A stretch of 64,000 bases of DNA from Tenebrio molitor (Eukaryota; Arthropoda; Insecta; Coleoptera; Tenebrionidae), in NCBI RefSeq assembly GCF_963966145.1, contig NC_091054.1, forward strand, positions 11,160,001 to 11,224,000. Reading direction: 5' to 3'. Under the pieces are notes generated by a model. It worked only from the letters and a program-made list of their open reading frames with translations, was not told the DNA's origin and searched no databases. A program made the translations under genes and the position numbers. Below are positions 26,101 through 37,507 of this stretch, in pieces. How positions within the stretch are numbered: the first letter of the stretch is position 1; each line of letters opens with the position of its first letter.

Positions 26101-27250
26101 AGCAAGACTGTAGGAAAGTACAAATGCTGATTTACAAACACGGCGTTATACCAGGTGTTGGATAGAAACGCAGATGATAATAATAACTGAGTTTAATCCT
26201 CGTTTCTTAGATATACAGTGAGACAAATTAACGAAATAAAGCCAACCTAGATGCCACTGCGGGCGATACACTGTAGTCTAATAAGGAGATATTAGAATTT
26301 AACTCAAAATGTTACACTGAAAACTAAATTAAAGCATTGACTCTTACGACAAAAAAATTTTGATTAACAATTCAAAAGGTTCAAAGTAATGGAAAGATGT
26401 AAATGAATGGGAATGAAGTCCAAAAGTGATCCAAAATGATACGCTGATGGCGCTTAAACAACTAGTGATATTCACAAAAAGTGCCGGTACTACCAGGCTA
26501 AACTTCTAAATTAACAAGTCACAAATTTAAGATCAATAAAAGGATTTTTCAAAACTTCCCTTACACCGGGCCTCGTATTTGGAACCTAAAAGATGAGTCC
26601 TGGGAAGAACGGAGCTGGAGGAAGGTCCTCCGAGTCCTTCTTCCGCCGCTGATCAATCACGCCGCCCGTATCCTCGGATAGTCCTCGGGTCCTTCCTCCC
26701 CTCGACCCTTCCCAGAGGAAAACGGTGAACAGTAAGGCCTTGGGCCCCGGTGAAAAAGTGAAAAAAACTACAAGACAAAGTGATAAGATGATACAAAAAA
26801 AAACGTTGAGACCCAGCGAGCGCGTCGTCTCTGGCGAGGTCACTCCCGGTCTGATAACATGTATTAATGTAAAAGAAATGAGCCAAGATGGCGGACTACA
26901 GAAAGAAAGACGCTGGAGGACCTTGCCAGATACGTACTGCTCCTGGACTCGGGTTCCTCGGCCAGGGACAGTCCTGAGTGAGGTCCTGCTCTCCGGAGGG
27001 GTCCTTGGGGATGACGCCGGTCCAACAGGGTGACGAAATTACTCCGCTTGTGCGTAGGGTCGTTGACCCTCGTGAAGGAAGCCTTTATCCGCCGCGGCGT
27101 TTCGGTTGGGATTCTTCTAAGATGCTTTTCCAGCCGATTTGGTCTTCCTCCACGGGTTCACCAGCTCCTGTTGTACACTGAAACACCCCCTTATCTCCCC
27201 CTTCGAACACGACACTCACACACGGATCGGTTTTAACCTCTCCTGCACTA

Positions 27251-27283
27251 GTCGAGAACCTGTCGAGAACCTGTCGAGAACCT
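27251..27283. repeat. Three 11-bp tandem repeats in LTR, just downstream of the TATA box
   Basis: GTCGAGAACCT is repeated three times without a mismatch; the copy in the other LTR is at 31270-31302. On the element's own strand it starts about 23 bp after the TATA box, so it falls at the likely start site or in the first transcribed bases. It could be a regulatory array or simple slippage. Confidence 0.8.
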
Positions 27284-27305
27284 TTTTCATGGCGTCGGTT
27301 CCACC

Positions 27306-27313
27306 TTTATATA
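27306..27313 (-). promoter_or_regulatory. TATA box in 3' LTR
   Basis: Minus-strand TATATAAA, about 61 bp downstream of the heat-shock element on the element's strand. In the 3' LTR it could drive read-out transcription into the flank below 25969. Confidence 0.6.
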
Positions 27314-27374
27314 TTTTCCCCTCCTCTCGCCGAATTAACGCGGCCGGTACCGGAAGTCGGGGTCTGAGAGCCCG

Positions 27375-27397
27375 TTCTGGAATGTTCTAGAACGTTC
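27375..27397. promoter_or_regulatory. Perfect five-unit heat-shock element in 3' LTR
   Basis: Five alternating TTC and GAA triplets occur at 27375, 27380, 27385, 27390 and 27395, each separated by exactly two bases. This is the consensus HSF-trimer site (nTTCnnGAAn arrays). It lies 38-60 nt inside the LTR start on the element's strand, upstream of the TATA box. Confidence 0.85.
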
Positions 27398-27435
27398 TCG
27401 CCTTTACGATTTACCGCGAAATTTAAATCGTAACA

Positions 27436-29969
27436 CACGACCTCCCCTAAATGATAAAAATTGAGCGGAGCGAAATTTTTATAAAAGCGGTTCTGAGCAA
27501 AAGCTGAGCGATGCCCAAACGTAGTAAAGTCGATTGTTCGCATAGTGTTTTTATTATCATTAATTGTCCAGGCGATGGTTGCGGTTTGGGGTGAAGCCCC
27601 AGGTCTCTGGACTCGACCTAGCAGGTTATAGTACCGCCAAACTGATACTATCTGAAAGATCTATTTCTAGGTTGAAATCCCAAACGAAATGAAAAACTGA
27701 AAACCCCCCGATGTGCTGCTGCGTAGCCGATGCTACCACAACCGAGCACAAATTTCTGAAACGACACAACGAAAAATTTGAAATGATTGTCAACATCGGT
27801 GGGTCAAGTCTGAGAGTCGCTGGAAACCATTCGGCGCGCTTTTCGCTCGCGCTCCACGTCGATGATTGTGCGCTTGTTCCCCCGAGCTACGAAATCCGAA
27901 AGAAAACCGGCGACCTCGTCGTCAAAATCCGACTTATTTCCCGGGACGGTACGACATCACGGTGGAAGATCTTCTTTGTCGCGTGGACGGCGCGAAGATC
28001 TAGAGCAAGAGCAAGGAACCAAATCCGCATCAACGCGTTCAACCACTTTCGGCCTTCCGTGCGTGAGGTCCTAAATCCGCCGCAGCGCTATGGCGACGAG
28101 TTCCTCGACCGTTCAACCTTCGGCCCTCCTGAGGACACTCGACCCTACATGAACCTCACCACGATTCTCCTTCTTTCGCCCCGGATCGTCCGCGCACCAC
28201 GTCGTCGACCACGCTACCGTCCACCGGGTCCTCAATCTTGACGACACGACGTCCGAAAACACAACGCTCGCCCCTTGCGAACTAGAAACTCCTCGGGTTC
28301 ACGAAACGCAACAACCAGACAAAGATGGAAAACGCAAAAACGCAACGACTCACTTGTTGCCCCCCAGATGTTGACTACGCGACCGTTCGCTCTTCAACGG
28401 CGAGCCGAAGCGGTGTATACAAAAAAAAAAATCGCGAAAGTGACCTGCCGCACTCCCAACCAACCTCCCGATAAAAGTGTAGGATCTCCGATCCGGTAAT
28501 GAAAACTTTTGAGTGCGACTCCAACACCACTCACGAAAAGAAATGTCCGGACGACGGTGCGTCCGCACGAAGCAAAATCTTGCGATTCAATAAAACGAGT
28601 CTGTTTGACAATCCGAGATTGTAATTTAAAGTCACATCCGAATAAATTTTTGGTTATCTTGTCGCACGTCCTCGACCACGTATCATCGCACACGGGGCGC
28701 GTCCATCTTCCGAGTACTTCCACCTACGACGACCGAACGTCTTTGTCAACTACTCTCGTTTCGTACTCTCACGAGAGCAACTCGGGGTAGGAACCGCCCC
28801 CGTGGCGTCTCCACTCGTATTGTACACCGAAGTACTTTATCACGTCGCGTCGAGTCGCGTCCAAGATACCACACGTCGCGTCGCGGCGATCACCGTCCTT
28901 TGTTTATCTCATTACCGTCGCGCATCGGTATTTTTCTCACAACCGAAATTGGTTGAGATGTGAATTGCGCGTATCGAGACCTGCCTCGCACTCCATCCAA
29001 CCGCCCTAATAAAATTGAGGGGTCTCCTTTGTAGTCATGGTGTTGGGACAACCCCGTGTGACCAGCCTCTCGCCCTTCCTTCCACCCAAACGGGGCGGGC
29101 GAGGTATGACACAAAACGAAAAACAAAAACGACAAAACAAACGAAACGAAACATTTCACGGTTTCGACGCCCGAAAATTCTGAGACTGAACCAAAATGTG
29201 GACCGCGCGTTAGCCGCTCGCTCCGGTGAAATTCCGGTACATCCGCATCCGATGTCTTCTCCCGAGCGCTAACCGTCCCAATAACCAAAACTCCGAAGTC
29301 CCAGAACCCGTGAAATCTCCAACAAGAAAACAACAAGAAAACTTCAACTACTGACGAACACTAAAATTCTCGACAAGAGTGCTACGACCGTGTGAACCTC
29401 CCGGTACTTCATCTTTTCTCACCCTTTTGGTGCTACCTGTCCCCCCGACGTGAATGTGGCAACTGCGTCACCGGCGCTCGAAGACTTCCCCTAGATCCGC
29501 TCGTCTTTGGTACCTCGTCCATCAGGTTCTCCTCCAGGTGGACGAAGACGCCAGTTGTGCTCAGAGGACTCCGCAGTACCGTCCGTGTCTGGGGTTCCAG
29601 AATACACCGCAGCGATTCTAGGTCGGGCTCCCGGGTATTGCTCCTCCGGGCAGCGCGCACCTCTCCAAACGAAACCCCATCACGGCCCCCAATGACCCGA
29701 GCCATGGCCAACTGCGGCCCTCCACCATGGAGAGAGTCCCAAACGGAACTTCTCCGTAGACGGCAAACTTCGGTTCTCCTCCGGAAACTCCGGGGACAAC
29801 AGCTCTCCTCATCACGCCGACGGAACGGCAACAACACACCTTCAAATTCTCAAAGCAACACTTTAGTAAGGAATCTTACAAAAGTTCCTTCCAACACCCA
29901 GCAACACCGTGATCCCTGTACTCTCGAGTCGTGTAACTACCACGACCGGAGCCAATCAGTCCAATAAAA
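27436..29969 (-). other. Internal region of the LTR element, no recognisable gag or pol
   Basis: Sense-strand frames include 29433-29837 (134 codons) and 28890-29336 (148 codons). Neither has a zinc knuckle, a DSG/DTG protease motif, an RT YxDD box or an integrase motif. The two longest frames (27711-28241 and 29392-29967) lie on the opposite strand to the element and look like by-products of the GC-rich, CpG-rich composition. The region probably acts as leader and packaging sequence for a trans-mobilised RNA, which is an inference. Confidence 0.6.
27441..27448 (-). other. Polypurine tract of the LTR element
   Basis: Minus-strand AGGGGAGG, separated from the 3' LTR (which begins at 27435 on that strand) by five bases. 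It is suitably placed for plus-strand DNA priming. Confidence 0.5.
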
Positions 29970-29987
29970 ATCCCGGACGAGCCCCCA
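29970..29987 (-). other. Primer binding site for tRNA-Pro
   Basis: On the minus strand TGGGGGCTCGTCCGGGAT begins directly at the LTR edge with no gap. It is the complement of the last 18 nt of tRNA-Pro including CCA. It fixes the element's orientation and its 5' LTR. The same tRNA class primes gammaretroviruses, but nothing else here links this element to them. Confidence 0.85.
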
Positions 29988-31324
29988 TGTTACGTTATTA
30001 TTCTCTACCACAACTGGAGAAAATTTAAATTTCCCAACTACTCCGGGGATAATTTAAAATAACGCTTTTCGTGACTGATTGTCTCCGGGTCCGGCACACA
30101 TACACCCTAACGTCCCGAGAGCAAGACTGTAGGAAAGTACAAATGCTGATTTACAAACACGGCGTTATACCAGGTGTTGGATAGAAACGCAGATGATAAT
30201 AATAACTGAGTTTAATCCTCGTTTCTTAGATATACAGTGAGACAAATTAACGAAATAAAGCCAACCTAGATGCCACTGCGGGCGATACACTGTAGTCTAA
30301 TAAGGAGATATTAGAATTTAACTCAAAATGTTACACTGAAAACTAAATTAAAGCATTGACTCTTACGACAAAAAAATTTTGATTAACAATTCAAAAGGTT
30401 CAAAGTAATGGAAAGATGTAAATGAATGGGAATGAAGTCCAAAAGTGATCCAAAATGATACGCTGATGGCGCTTAAACAACTAGTGATATTCACAAAAAG
30501 TGCCGGTACTACCAGGCTAAACTTCTAAATTAACAAGTCACAAATTTAAGATCAATAAAAGGATTTTTCAAAACTTCCCTTACACCGGGCCTCGTATTTG
30601 GAACCTAAAAGATGAGTCCTGGGAAGAACGGAGCTGGAGGAAGGTCCTCCGAGTCCTTCTTCCGCCGCTGATCAATCACGCCGCCCGTATCCTCGGATAG
30701 TCCTCGGGTCCTTCCTCCCCTCGACCCTTCCCAGAGGAAAACGGTGAACAGTAAGGCCTTGGGCCCCGGTGAAAAAGTGAAAAAAACTACAAGACAAAGT
30801 GATAAGATGATACAAAAAAAAACGTTGAGACCCAGCGAGCGCGTCGTCTCTGGCGAGGTCACTCCCGGTCTGATAACATGTATTAATGTAAAAGAAATGA
30901 GCCAAGATGGCGGACTACAGAAAGAAAGACGCTGGAGGACCTTGCCAGATACGTACTGCTCCTGGACTCGGGTTCCTCGGCCAGGGACAGTCCTGAGTGA
31001 GGTCCTGCTCTCCGGAGGGGTCCTTGGGGATGACGCCGGTCCAACAGGGTGACGAAATTACTCCGCTTGTGCGTAGGGTCGTTGACCCTCGTGAAGGAAG
31101 CCTTTATCCGCCGCGGCGTTTCGGTTGGGATTCTTCTAAGATGCTTTTCCAGCCGATTTGGTCTTCCTCCACGGGTTCACCAGCTCCTGTTGTACACTGA
31201 AACACCCCCTTATCTCCCCCTTCGAACACGACACTCACACACGGATCGGTTTTAACCTCTCCTGCACTAGTCGAGAACCTGTCGAGAACCTGTCGAGAAC
31301 CTTTTTCATGGCGTCGGTTCCACC

Positions 31325-31332
31325 TTTATATA
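31325..31332 (-). promoter_or_regulatory. TATA box of the active (5') LTR
   Basis: Minus-strand TATATAAA with the heat-shock element about 61 bp upstream. The expected start site is near 31300, at the beginning of the 11-bp tandem units (31270-31302). Confidence 0.65.
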
Positions 31333-31393
31333 TTTTCCCCTCCTCTCGCCGAATTAACGCGGCCGGTACCGGAAGTCGGGGTCTGAGAGCCCG

Positions 31394-31416
31394 TTCTGGA
31401 ATGTTCTAGAACGTTC
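31394..31416. promoter_or_regulatory. Perfect five-unit heat-shock element of the active LTR
   Basis: Same arrangement as in the other LTR: alternating TTC/GAA with strict 2-nt spacing over 23 bp. Its distance to the TATA box is typical of insect hsp promoters. It suggests that transcription is induced by HSF under heat or other proteotoxic stress. The binding consensus is established; induction of this element is inferred. Confidence 0.85.
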
Positions 31417-31458
31417 TCGCCTTTACGATTTACCGCGAAATTTAAATCGTAACAGTAC

Positions 31459-34400
31459 ATATTTGGATAACAGTCCTTGTTGGATGGGAAACCTGCGCAA
31501 ATGTTTAAAGGAACTGCCAGAAGGATTATATCCAAATCGGTTTGGTCTTCTCTCGTTTAAAAAAAAAAACAATTTGTCAAAATATTGATACGTTAAAATT
31601 TGCAGGAAGGTTCGAATTGGAATTTTGTTGACGAAACAAGTTTAGCCTGAAATCAATAATAAACGTGAATAATATTCGCTTAGACAGTCGATTATTATCG
31701 TGGGGTTTATTATTTTGGCAATAATGTTAATAATGGGTAGATTTGCGTCGAATCGAGTTTTTAATTAAACCAACACCGCTATTCAAGCAATTACTGAAAA
31801 TGTGGTTTATTAATTAATTTCCAGAGCTCATTAGTTATATTGTCGTCGCTAATTCGTTTTGGAAATGGCATCGTGATGATCGATGAGAAAGTCGTTTCGG
31901 CACTTCAGATGGCCGATATTAACCAATCACAGTCGATAATTAACTGGGCCGTCATTATTAATGTACGCCGAAAACAAATATCAAGGGAGAAGTTGACGTA
32001 TCGAGCGAAAACCCGATTTCCATCGGGTGTAAATTGGTTCAAGTGCGATTCCGAAACAACTTCACAATATCGTAATAGATCTGTCCGGCGCCCTGACCGA
32101 TTAAGGTTATGTTCCCGTTGGCACACGTGGCGCCCTCATCTGTCATTTGGCCTGTCAATGCGAAAAAGGAGCCGTCAATTGGGCAGTCAATCCCGCGGCC
32201 AATCTATTAGCCGTCTTCTTGACCGGCTTTTACCGAATAACGATCGCCGAACAAACCTCGGTCTTGATCCAATATTTGTCCTCGTTTTGTGTACAAATGG
32301 ATCCGGTTGGCATTAGCATCGCGAAAATTGCTTCGTAATCGTCGTTCTCCCGTTTAAATATCAGCCGGGGAGTTAACGCGGCGCGTGGTTCCAAAGAAAT
32401 GGAAAAAAATGTCACGCGATGCCACAATAGAAAAGGGTCGTCGAGACCAAATTGGGGTTAAAGACTCCGGGATCGAGTATGACGCAAAAGCGACAAGAAT
32501 TTATGCGGCGGCTTTGAATCGCAAGCTTGTAAACAACGTCCAATTTGGAGAGGACTAAACGGAACGGAAAGTAACTGGTGAAGTTTCGGGTCAAGCCTTA
32601 TGAAATTAACTCCAGGAAATGGAACCTGGACGTCTCCATTAAAGACCGGTCGGAATTAACCACCGCAGCGTTAAAATATTCTGAGGCGGTCGGACGGGGT
32701 GTTCGAGGGGATGTTAAGGGGAACCACGGATGCTGCCACGAAATCAAGAGAAAATCCGGTTTGAAACAGTTCTTCATCTGGAACGGGGAACAAGAATACA
32801 TATTTCGCAAAAACGTGTAGAAATTTTTGATTTTGCGACTCACCGGACCGCAAACCGTCCACATTTCGTCGGCAATTTAATCGGCAGTTCGGTCCGGGTC
32901 CGGGTCTGGATCAGTCCTGCGGAGGAACTCTACGGCGGTCGTTTTATTAGCAACGTTTAAATGTGATATGCAGTTACCCTCGGAAGCGGCGGTCACTTAT
33001 AATCAACGGAATGGACTCACGGAGGCATTTCGACCGAATTTGCGGCCGCTAAACTTCATTGTGTTCAGATAGAGATCGAGCGTGTACAGAAGTGGACGCA
33101 TTACTATATCCAAGTTTAATAACCAAAGTTTCGGCAAGCCGGTCAACCCCACCGACCTCGATTTAATTGCGTCGAACCGACATCCCGACCGTCTGCATTA
33201 CTGTCGCGAAGGACTCTAACCCCCCACTAGAACGGAGACGGCATCCGGTTGGCCCACAACGACATGTCGGCGAAGGGGGGCGCGAAAACTGCACAGAAGA
33301 GAGTCGTCGATTCGTCACGAAGCAGTTGAGGGGAGGCAAAGGATTGACCCCCACTCATGTGACGCCACGCCCAGAGGATGAATAGCAAAGTGGCGTCGGA
33401 GGGGAGGCAACTGTGCAAGTGAAATATGAGAAACGTTTGTCGGTGTGTTTTTTTTTTTCATCTCTTTGAGGTGCTTCCGGTGCGCGTTTTTGCAACGGTA
33501 AAAAAGCGGCACCAAAACCGCACAACGGTTAATTCTTTCCGTAACGGCGAACTGTCCATCCACCCGGACAATTCCGCTTTATTTTGCCAAGTATTTACAT
33601 TTTATAGGATCGTGGCGTTTGCAAATCTGTTCAGGGAGCGTAAGCAAAACAATAAAACCGGAGCGAAGTCGACCGGAAAAAAGGCAGCGTTCGTGGAAAT
33701 TCCACCTGGGGAAAATATTCTTTCGTTTGATTGATGTTCGGACGTCGTCAGCAGCAACGACTCTTTGTTCGTCCGAATGACGTTTCTGTTTCGTCAGATT
33801 GCGACCAACTAATAAACACTGAGACGTCGTCCAGGAACGTGTCTTTTCCGCACTAAATAAAGCACCAAGACATCGAAAGCGATTTTTTCTCGCCGAACAA
33901 ATTTATGTCTGCTGATGTTAGGGGTTCACCTAAGATGTCATTTGTGACTGTGACAAAACGTGTAACGGGATATGCGGAGCGGGACACCGGGTCTTGTCTT
34001 TTTTAACGTGCCATCCTCCGGTGAAAAACGACTTCGGAAATATCGGAGGATCCCTCGACTCGATTTAGGGACCCTCCACGTCGGCCCCTCCATCTTCGAA
34101 ATTGATTTCCCCTCGGTCGCCATTTTGCATTCCCTAGTTTGCTTTTTTTAACGAGTGATTACCAGTCCGAGACTCCGTGATGAATGTCTTGCGGTCGGCG
34201 ACGCTTCCATGCAAAGTTAATACGTTCAAAATCGATCAAGTTTAATACGGTTTCGGGGGCGGGTGTTGCAAATGACCGGCTTAATTCGATAGACGCAACA
34301 TAATACAGAACCGGAAGCCCTGGACTCGTTCAAATTCCTACCCCGATTAGGGTTCAACCACCTGTGCCTCTCCGACAAGAAAAATTTATCGGCACGATAT

Positions 34401-36534
34401 AATTTAAACCGGTCGAATTAAAGTGAAGGTTAATAGACGGCTTTTATCTCTCTGTTAGTGGGTTATAACGGTTAGAGGGTCGTAATTGGAGGTAATAATT
34501 ACCGAGGCTGGCCGACCATTCAACGACCATAACATAGAGCGCCTCGTTAACGCGGTCGTTCATTGGTTGTTTTTACCTCTAAACGGGAGGTGGAGGATTC
34601 GATGCAAGGTCAACGCATCGCCCCCACCTCCCGGTCGTATCGATGGCGACGGGAGGGAGGACGCGGGTCAATTAAACCGGCATGTTTGGAGGATTTGTCT
34701 AGGGGGACTTCCGCTCGAATGAGACCGTGTAAATTCGTTTAATATTCTCGTTGCGTACAATTTCATTTTCGCAAGATGTCTTGGCCTGTCATTCCGTCTC
34801 TCGGATGAGTGTAACCCCGAAAGTGTTGCGAAAACCAACGCCATCTGTTTTCGTCATTATATCGCAGCACGAGATTAAGGTCTCCATTACAGAAGATGCC
34901 TGGGGATTAATGTTTAGCGCACCGCTTTAAAATTACTAATTGCTTAATCCGAACCAAAGACGACCATTTTTCGACATCGCGCATCGAATTGACGCCCGAG
35001 GTGTTAACTCCAGCCCCAAAAATAGTTTTCATTTTTACCAAAAAAAAAAGAGATTTGTAATTTCGAAAGTGTTGATTGTTTGGTCTTTTTTGTGTAAAGG
35101 CCCGTCGACGCCCTCAGAGTGATCGACTTTTCGAACGATTTTGATTATTCAGAGGATGCGAAAGGACAATAAATATCCAAACCACAGCTCCAGGGGCCAG
35201 CTGTTCACTTAGCAGTGGAGATTTGTTGAAGCTCACGCGATTCTATTTATCATCTGGATCTAAGCCCGGAGAAAATTCACTGGTTTGATGGACGAACCGG
35301 GACTGCGCAAATATGTAGTGAATCCTTCATAGGCTTGACCCGCATAAATATCCAAATAATTTTGCAATTTCGCCAGCAATGCATCTCGTCGATCAACATC
35401 GCGTTCCGACAGGTGCAGTTCCTTTGTACACACGAAATGCCGAAGCCGGAGGGTGTTTATGGAAAATAAAGTGGAGTTTCAATCCGGTCCCCCAAAAACT
35501 TTATTCGCTCACCCATTGTGACCGCCGATAGTTTACGACTATCGAATTCGAATGCCATGCATAGAAATGGTTTTTGCCCGGAGCTGTGGGGTCACGTTTT
35601 TCGTTAATTTAGTCTGACCCATATCGATTAGGGACGGTTTGTAATAAAAAAGGTGACTGGCCGGGCGATTGCATTAGAAAGTCCGATGTCTGTTTTGCAA
35701 TCGGGGGGTTTACAATGGTAATGTACGGGGTGAGCGTGTGAAGTAGTGTTGACTTTGATTTTCGAAAAGAGATGTAAAATCTCGGGGTTTTTTCGAAAAT
35801 GCGACGCAGAATCAGTCCGCGGTGTCAGATTTAAGAGGCACTCACCGCGAGGATGGTCCAAGACCTGGGGTTTAATTAATTCCGCTCCCACACACACCGA
35901 CCATTACCGGTCGATCGCCTTATAAATTCCGGCGTCTATGACGTTCCACGATCTCGTCGTCCCACCGAAATTGTTTGGTCCTGCGCCGCCCTCACGGCTT
36001 CCCCATTGAAATTTAAATTATGCCGTGTTTTAGTGGCCCTAAACCGTCGCCAGGGACCGCTTATTACACTAAATACATAACTAACTGCATTATTAGGTCG
36101 TGAGAACTGCGACCGCAATCACAATAAATCGTCGGATTAAGGGCCGTATAAAAATCCGATTCCAAACATTCAACCAACCCCGCACCGACCACTCGAAGAC
36201 GGAGTGCACTCTCGCCTCCACCCATTTACCAGATGGAGTAATTACGTGCTTTTCATTCTTTTTCGTGTACAACTCGGCCCTCTGATCTCGTTAAGTTGTA
36301 ACGTTGCATTGTTCTTGACGCTTTGTGCATCACAAATAGCCACCTTCTGCCGTCGCAGTATAATTAATTGTTGCATCTTGGAGTCCTGCACGCCTTCGTC
36401 AACTGGTGACGCCATCTTGACGTATAAAGGCGCCCCCACCGATGGCAAGTGCCAAAGTGGGGAGAAGAATCTCAGTCCTCCCTCACTTGACCATTGCGTA
36501 GGTATACGTAATTGTTCAGCCAAGGCTTGCCTAG
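31459..36534. other. Unrecognised, no gene seen
   Basis: GC-moderate, CpG-containing sequence that looks single-copy. The longest frame (158 codons, 31840-32316, plus) is overlapped by minus-strand frames and resembles no family. I found no element termini. It could hold host regulatory DNA, which the sequence alone cannot show. Confidence 0.35.
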
Positions 36535-36545
36535 GTATTATTATA

Positions 36546-36714
36546 CAGGGTAATTCACGAGTGAAAATGAGCCCGACGGAATTGAAAATGCAACCCACAC
36601 TACATTTCCGAAAAAAGCTGGCTATTGAAATTAAAATATACAGTTTTTTCGAAAATGTATTGTGGGTTGCATTTTCAATTCCGTCGGGCTCATTATCACT
36701 CGTGAATAACCCTG
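36546..36714. mobile_element. Near-perfect palindromic MITE, TIR CAGGGTAATTCACGAGTG
   Basis: Arms of about 72 bp are mirrored (CAGGGTAATTCACGAGTGAA at one end, CACTCGTGAATAACCCTG at the other) around a loop of about 25 bp. TA flanks both sides (36544-36545 and 36715-36716). It is mariner-type and non-autonomous. It lies at the 3' edge of the truncated LINE and probably inserted into that LINE's target duplication. Confidence 0.88.
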
Positions 36715-37144
36715 TATATATAATTAGCTCTGCGAGCCAAGTAGGCTCATGGCTTGCTTACATTTTCTTCTCCACTCTGCTCTATTTCCTGTTTGTCGTC
36801 TCCAGTCCACCATTCCCACTTTCTTCAGGTCTCCTTCCACCATTTGTATCCACTGTGATCTCGGTCTGCCTCTTTTTCTCCTTCCAGTAATTCCCTCATC
36901 AAAGCTTGTTTGGTCGGTATGTCATCGTTTAATCTTGCAACATGACCTAACCACCTCATCCTTTGCACCCTTGCTACACTACTTATTGACGGTTCGCCAT
37001 AAAGTTCCAATATTTCTTCGTTTGTTCTTCTTTCCCATATTTGTCCTATCTTTTTCCCTCCGTATATTTTCCTTAGTATAACAAAATGCTTTATTTTGCC
37101 CTACGGGCTTTCGGATTCCTGATTACAAACATAAAAATAACAAT

Positions 37145-37366
37145 TTATTGTTCTCCCTCACTCTTCTCGTTCTCTATTCTTTCTTTCCTCTTCCTTAATC
37201 TTTCATCCATCTCCCTGCCGTCTTCGCTCCATATTTCTTCCCATTCCCTTCTCTTTCTCTCTCTCATTTCGCCGCATGTGTTCGATCTTCTCACTGTCCT
37301 CGCATCACCTCCTGCACCTTCTCTCTCTCTTCTCCTTCCGCTATCATTTTTCTCTCTCACACACAC
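37145..37366 (-). pseudogene. ORF2 C-terminal tail of the deleted LINE
   Basis: A basic and acidic helix-rich frame (EMRERKRREWEEIWSEDGRE) ends 9 codons before an A-rich 3' end. It resembles the extreme C terminus of arthropod LINE ORF2 proteins, which follows a Cys/His knuckle. The knuckle itself is degraded here: only an RTVRRSNTCGEM stretch remains. Confidence 0.4.
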
Positions 37367-37507
37367 TCTCTCCCCTCCCTATTGTACTTCGATTCTCTTA
37401 TTCTCTCTCTTCTCTCTTACTTATCTGTGTCTTTGTCGCTCTACCTTTTTATTCACATTCTCCTTGTACATTTTCTCACCGGGTCGTCTTCTTATTCTCT
37501 CCTTCTT

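Larger units (their letters stand above)
25969..27435 (-). repeat. 3' LTR of the minus-strand LTR element
   Basis: TGTTACG and CGTAACA form 7-bp inverted termini. Sequence and translated frames match the other LTR throughout at an offset of 4,019 bp. It contains a heat-shock element (27375-27397), a TATA box (27306-27313, minus) and three tandem 11-bp units (27251-27283). Confidence 0.92.
25969..31454 (-). mobile_element. Non-autonomous LTR retrotransposon with heat-shock-element promoter
   Basis: Two direct repeats of 1,467 bp (offset exactly 4,019 bp) begin TGTTACG and end CGTAACA, and GTAC flanks the whole element (25965-25968 and 31455-31458). An 18-nt match to the 3' end of tRNA-Pro lies directly inside the right repeat, reading leftwards, so the element runs on the minus strand and its 5' LTR is 29988-31454. 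A short polypurine tract lies inside the left repeat. The internal region (27436-29987, 2,552 bp) has no frame longer than about 150 sense codons and no protease, RT, RNase H or integrase motif. It resembles a LARD (large retrotransposon derivative): long LTRs, a non-coding interior, and movement by proteins from another element. The LTRs look identical by eye throughout, so insertion was recent. Confidence 0.9.
29988..31454 (-). repeat. 5' LTR of the minus-strand LTR element
   Basis: It matches 25969-27435 base for base wherever I compared them. As the 5' LTR it should carry the active promoter for the genomic RNA, which would be transcribed leftwards. Confidence 0.92.

Noticed and set aside
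27711..28241. 176-codon plus-strand open frame in the LTR element
   Set aside because: Antisense to the element, with no recognisable motif; the sense strand of the same interval is not a clean frame either.
29392..29967. 191-codon plus-strand open frame
   Set aside because: It lies antisense inside the minus-strand LTR element, is rich in Arg, Ser and Pro as expected from CpG-rich composition, and shows no domain.
25969..31454. An endogenous retrovirus because of the tRNA-Pro primer site
   Set aside because: No gag, pol or env similarity is visible and the host looks like an arthropod; the shared primer class alone is not evidence of relationship.
31840..32316. 158-codon plus-strand open frame
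   Set aside because: Overlapped by several minus-strand frames and without motif, splice or conservation support.
36204..36890. 228-codon plus-strand open frame
   Set aside because: It runs through a complete MITE palindrome and then antisense through the LINE RT tail, so it is a chance frame across unrelated pieces.
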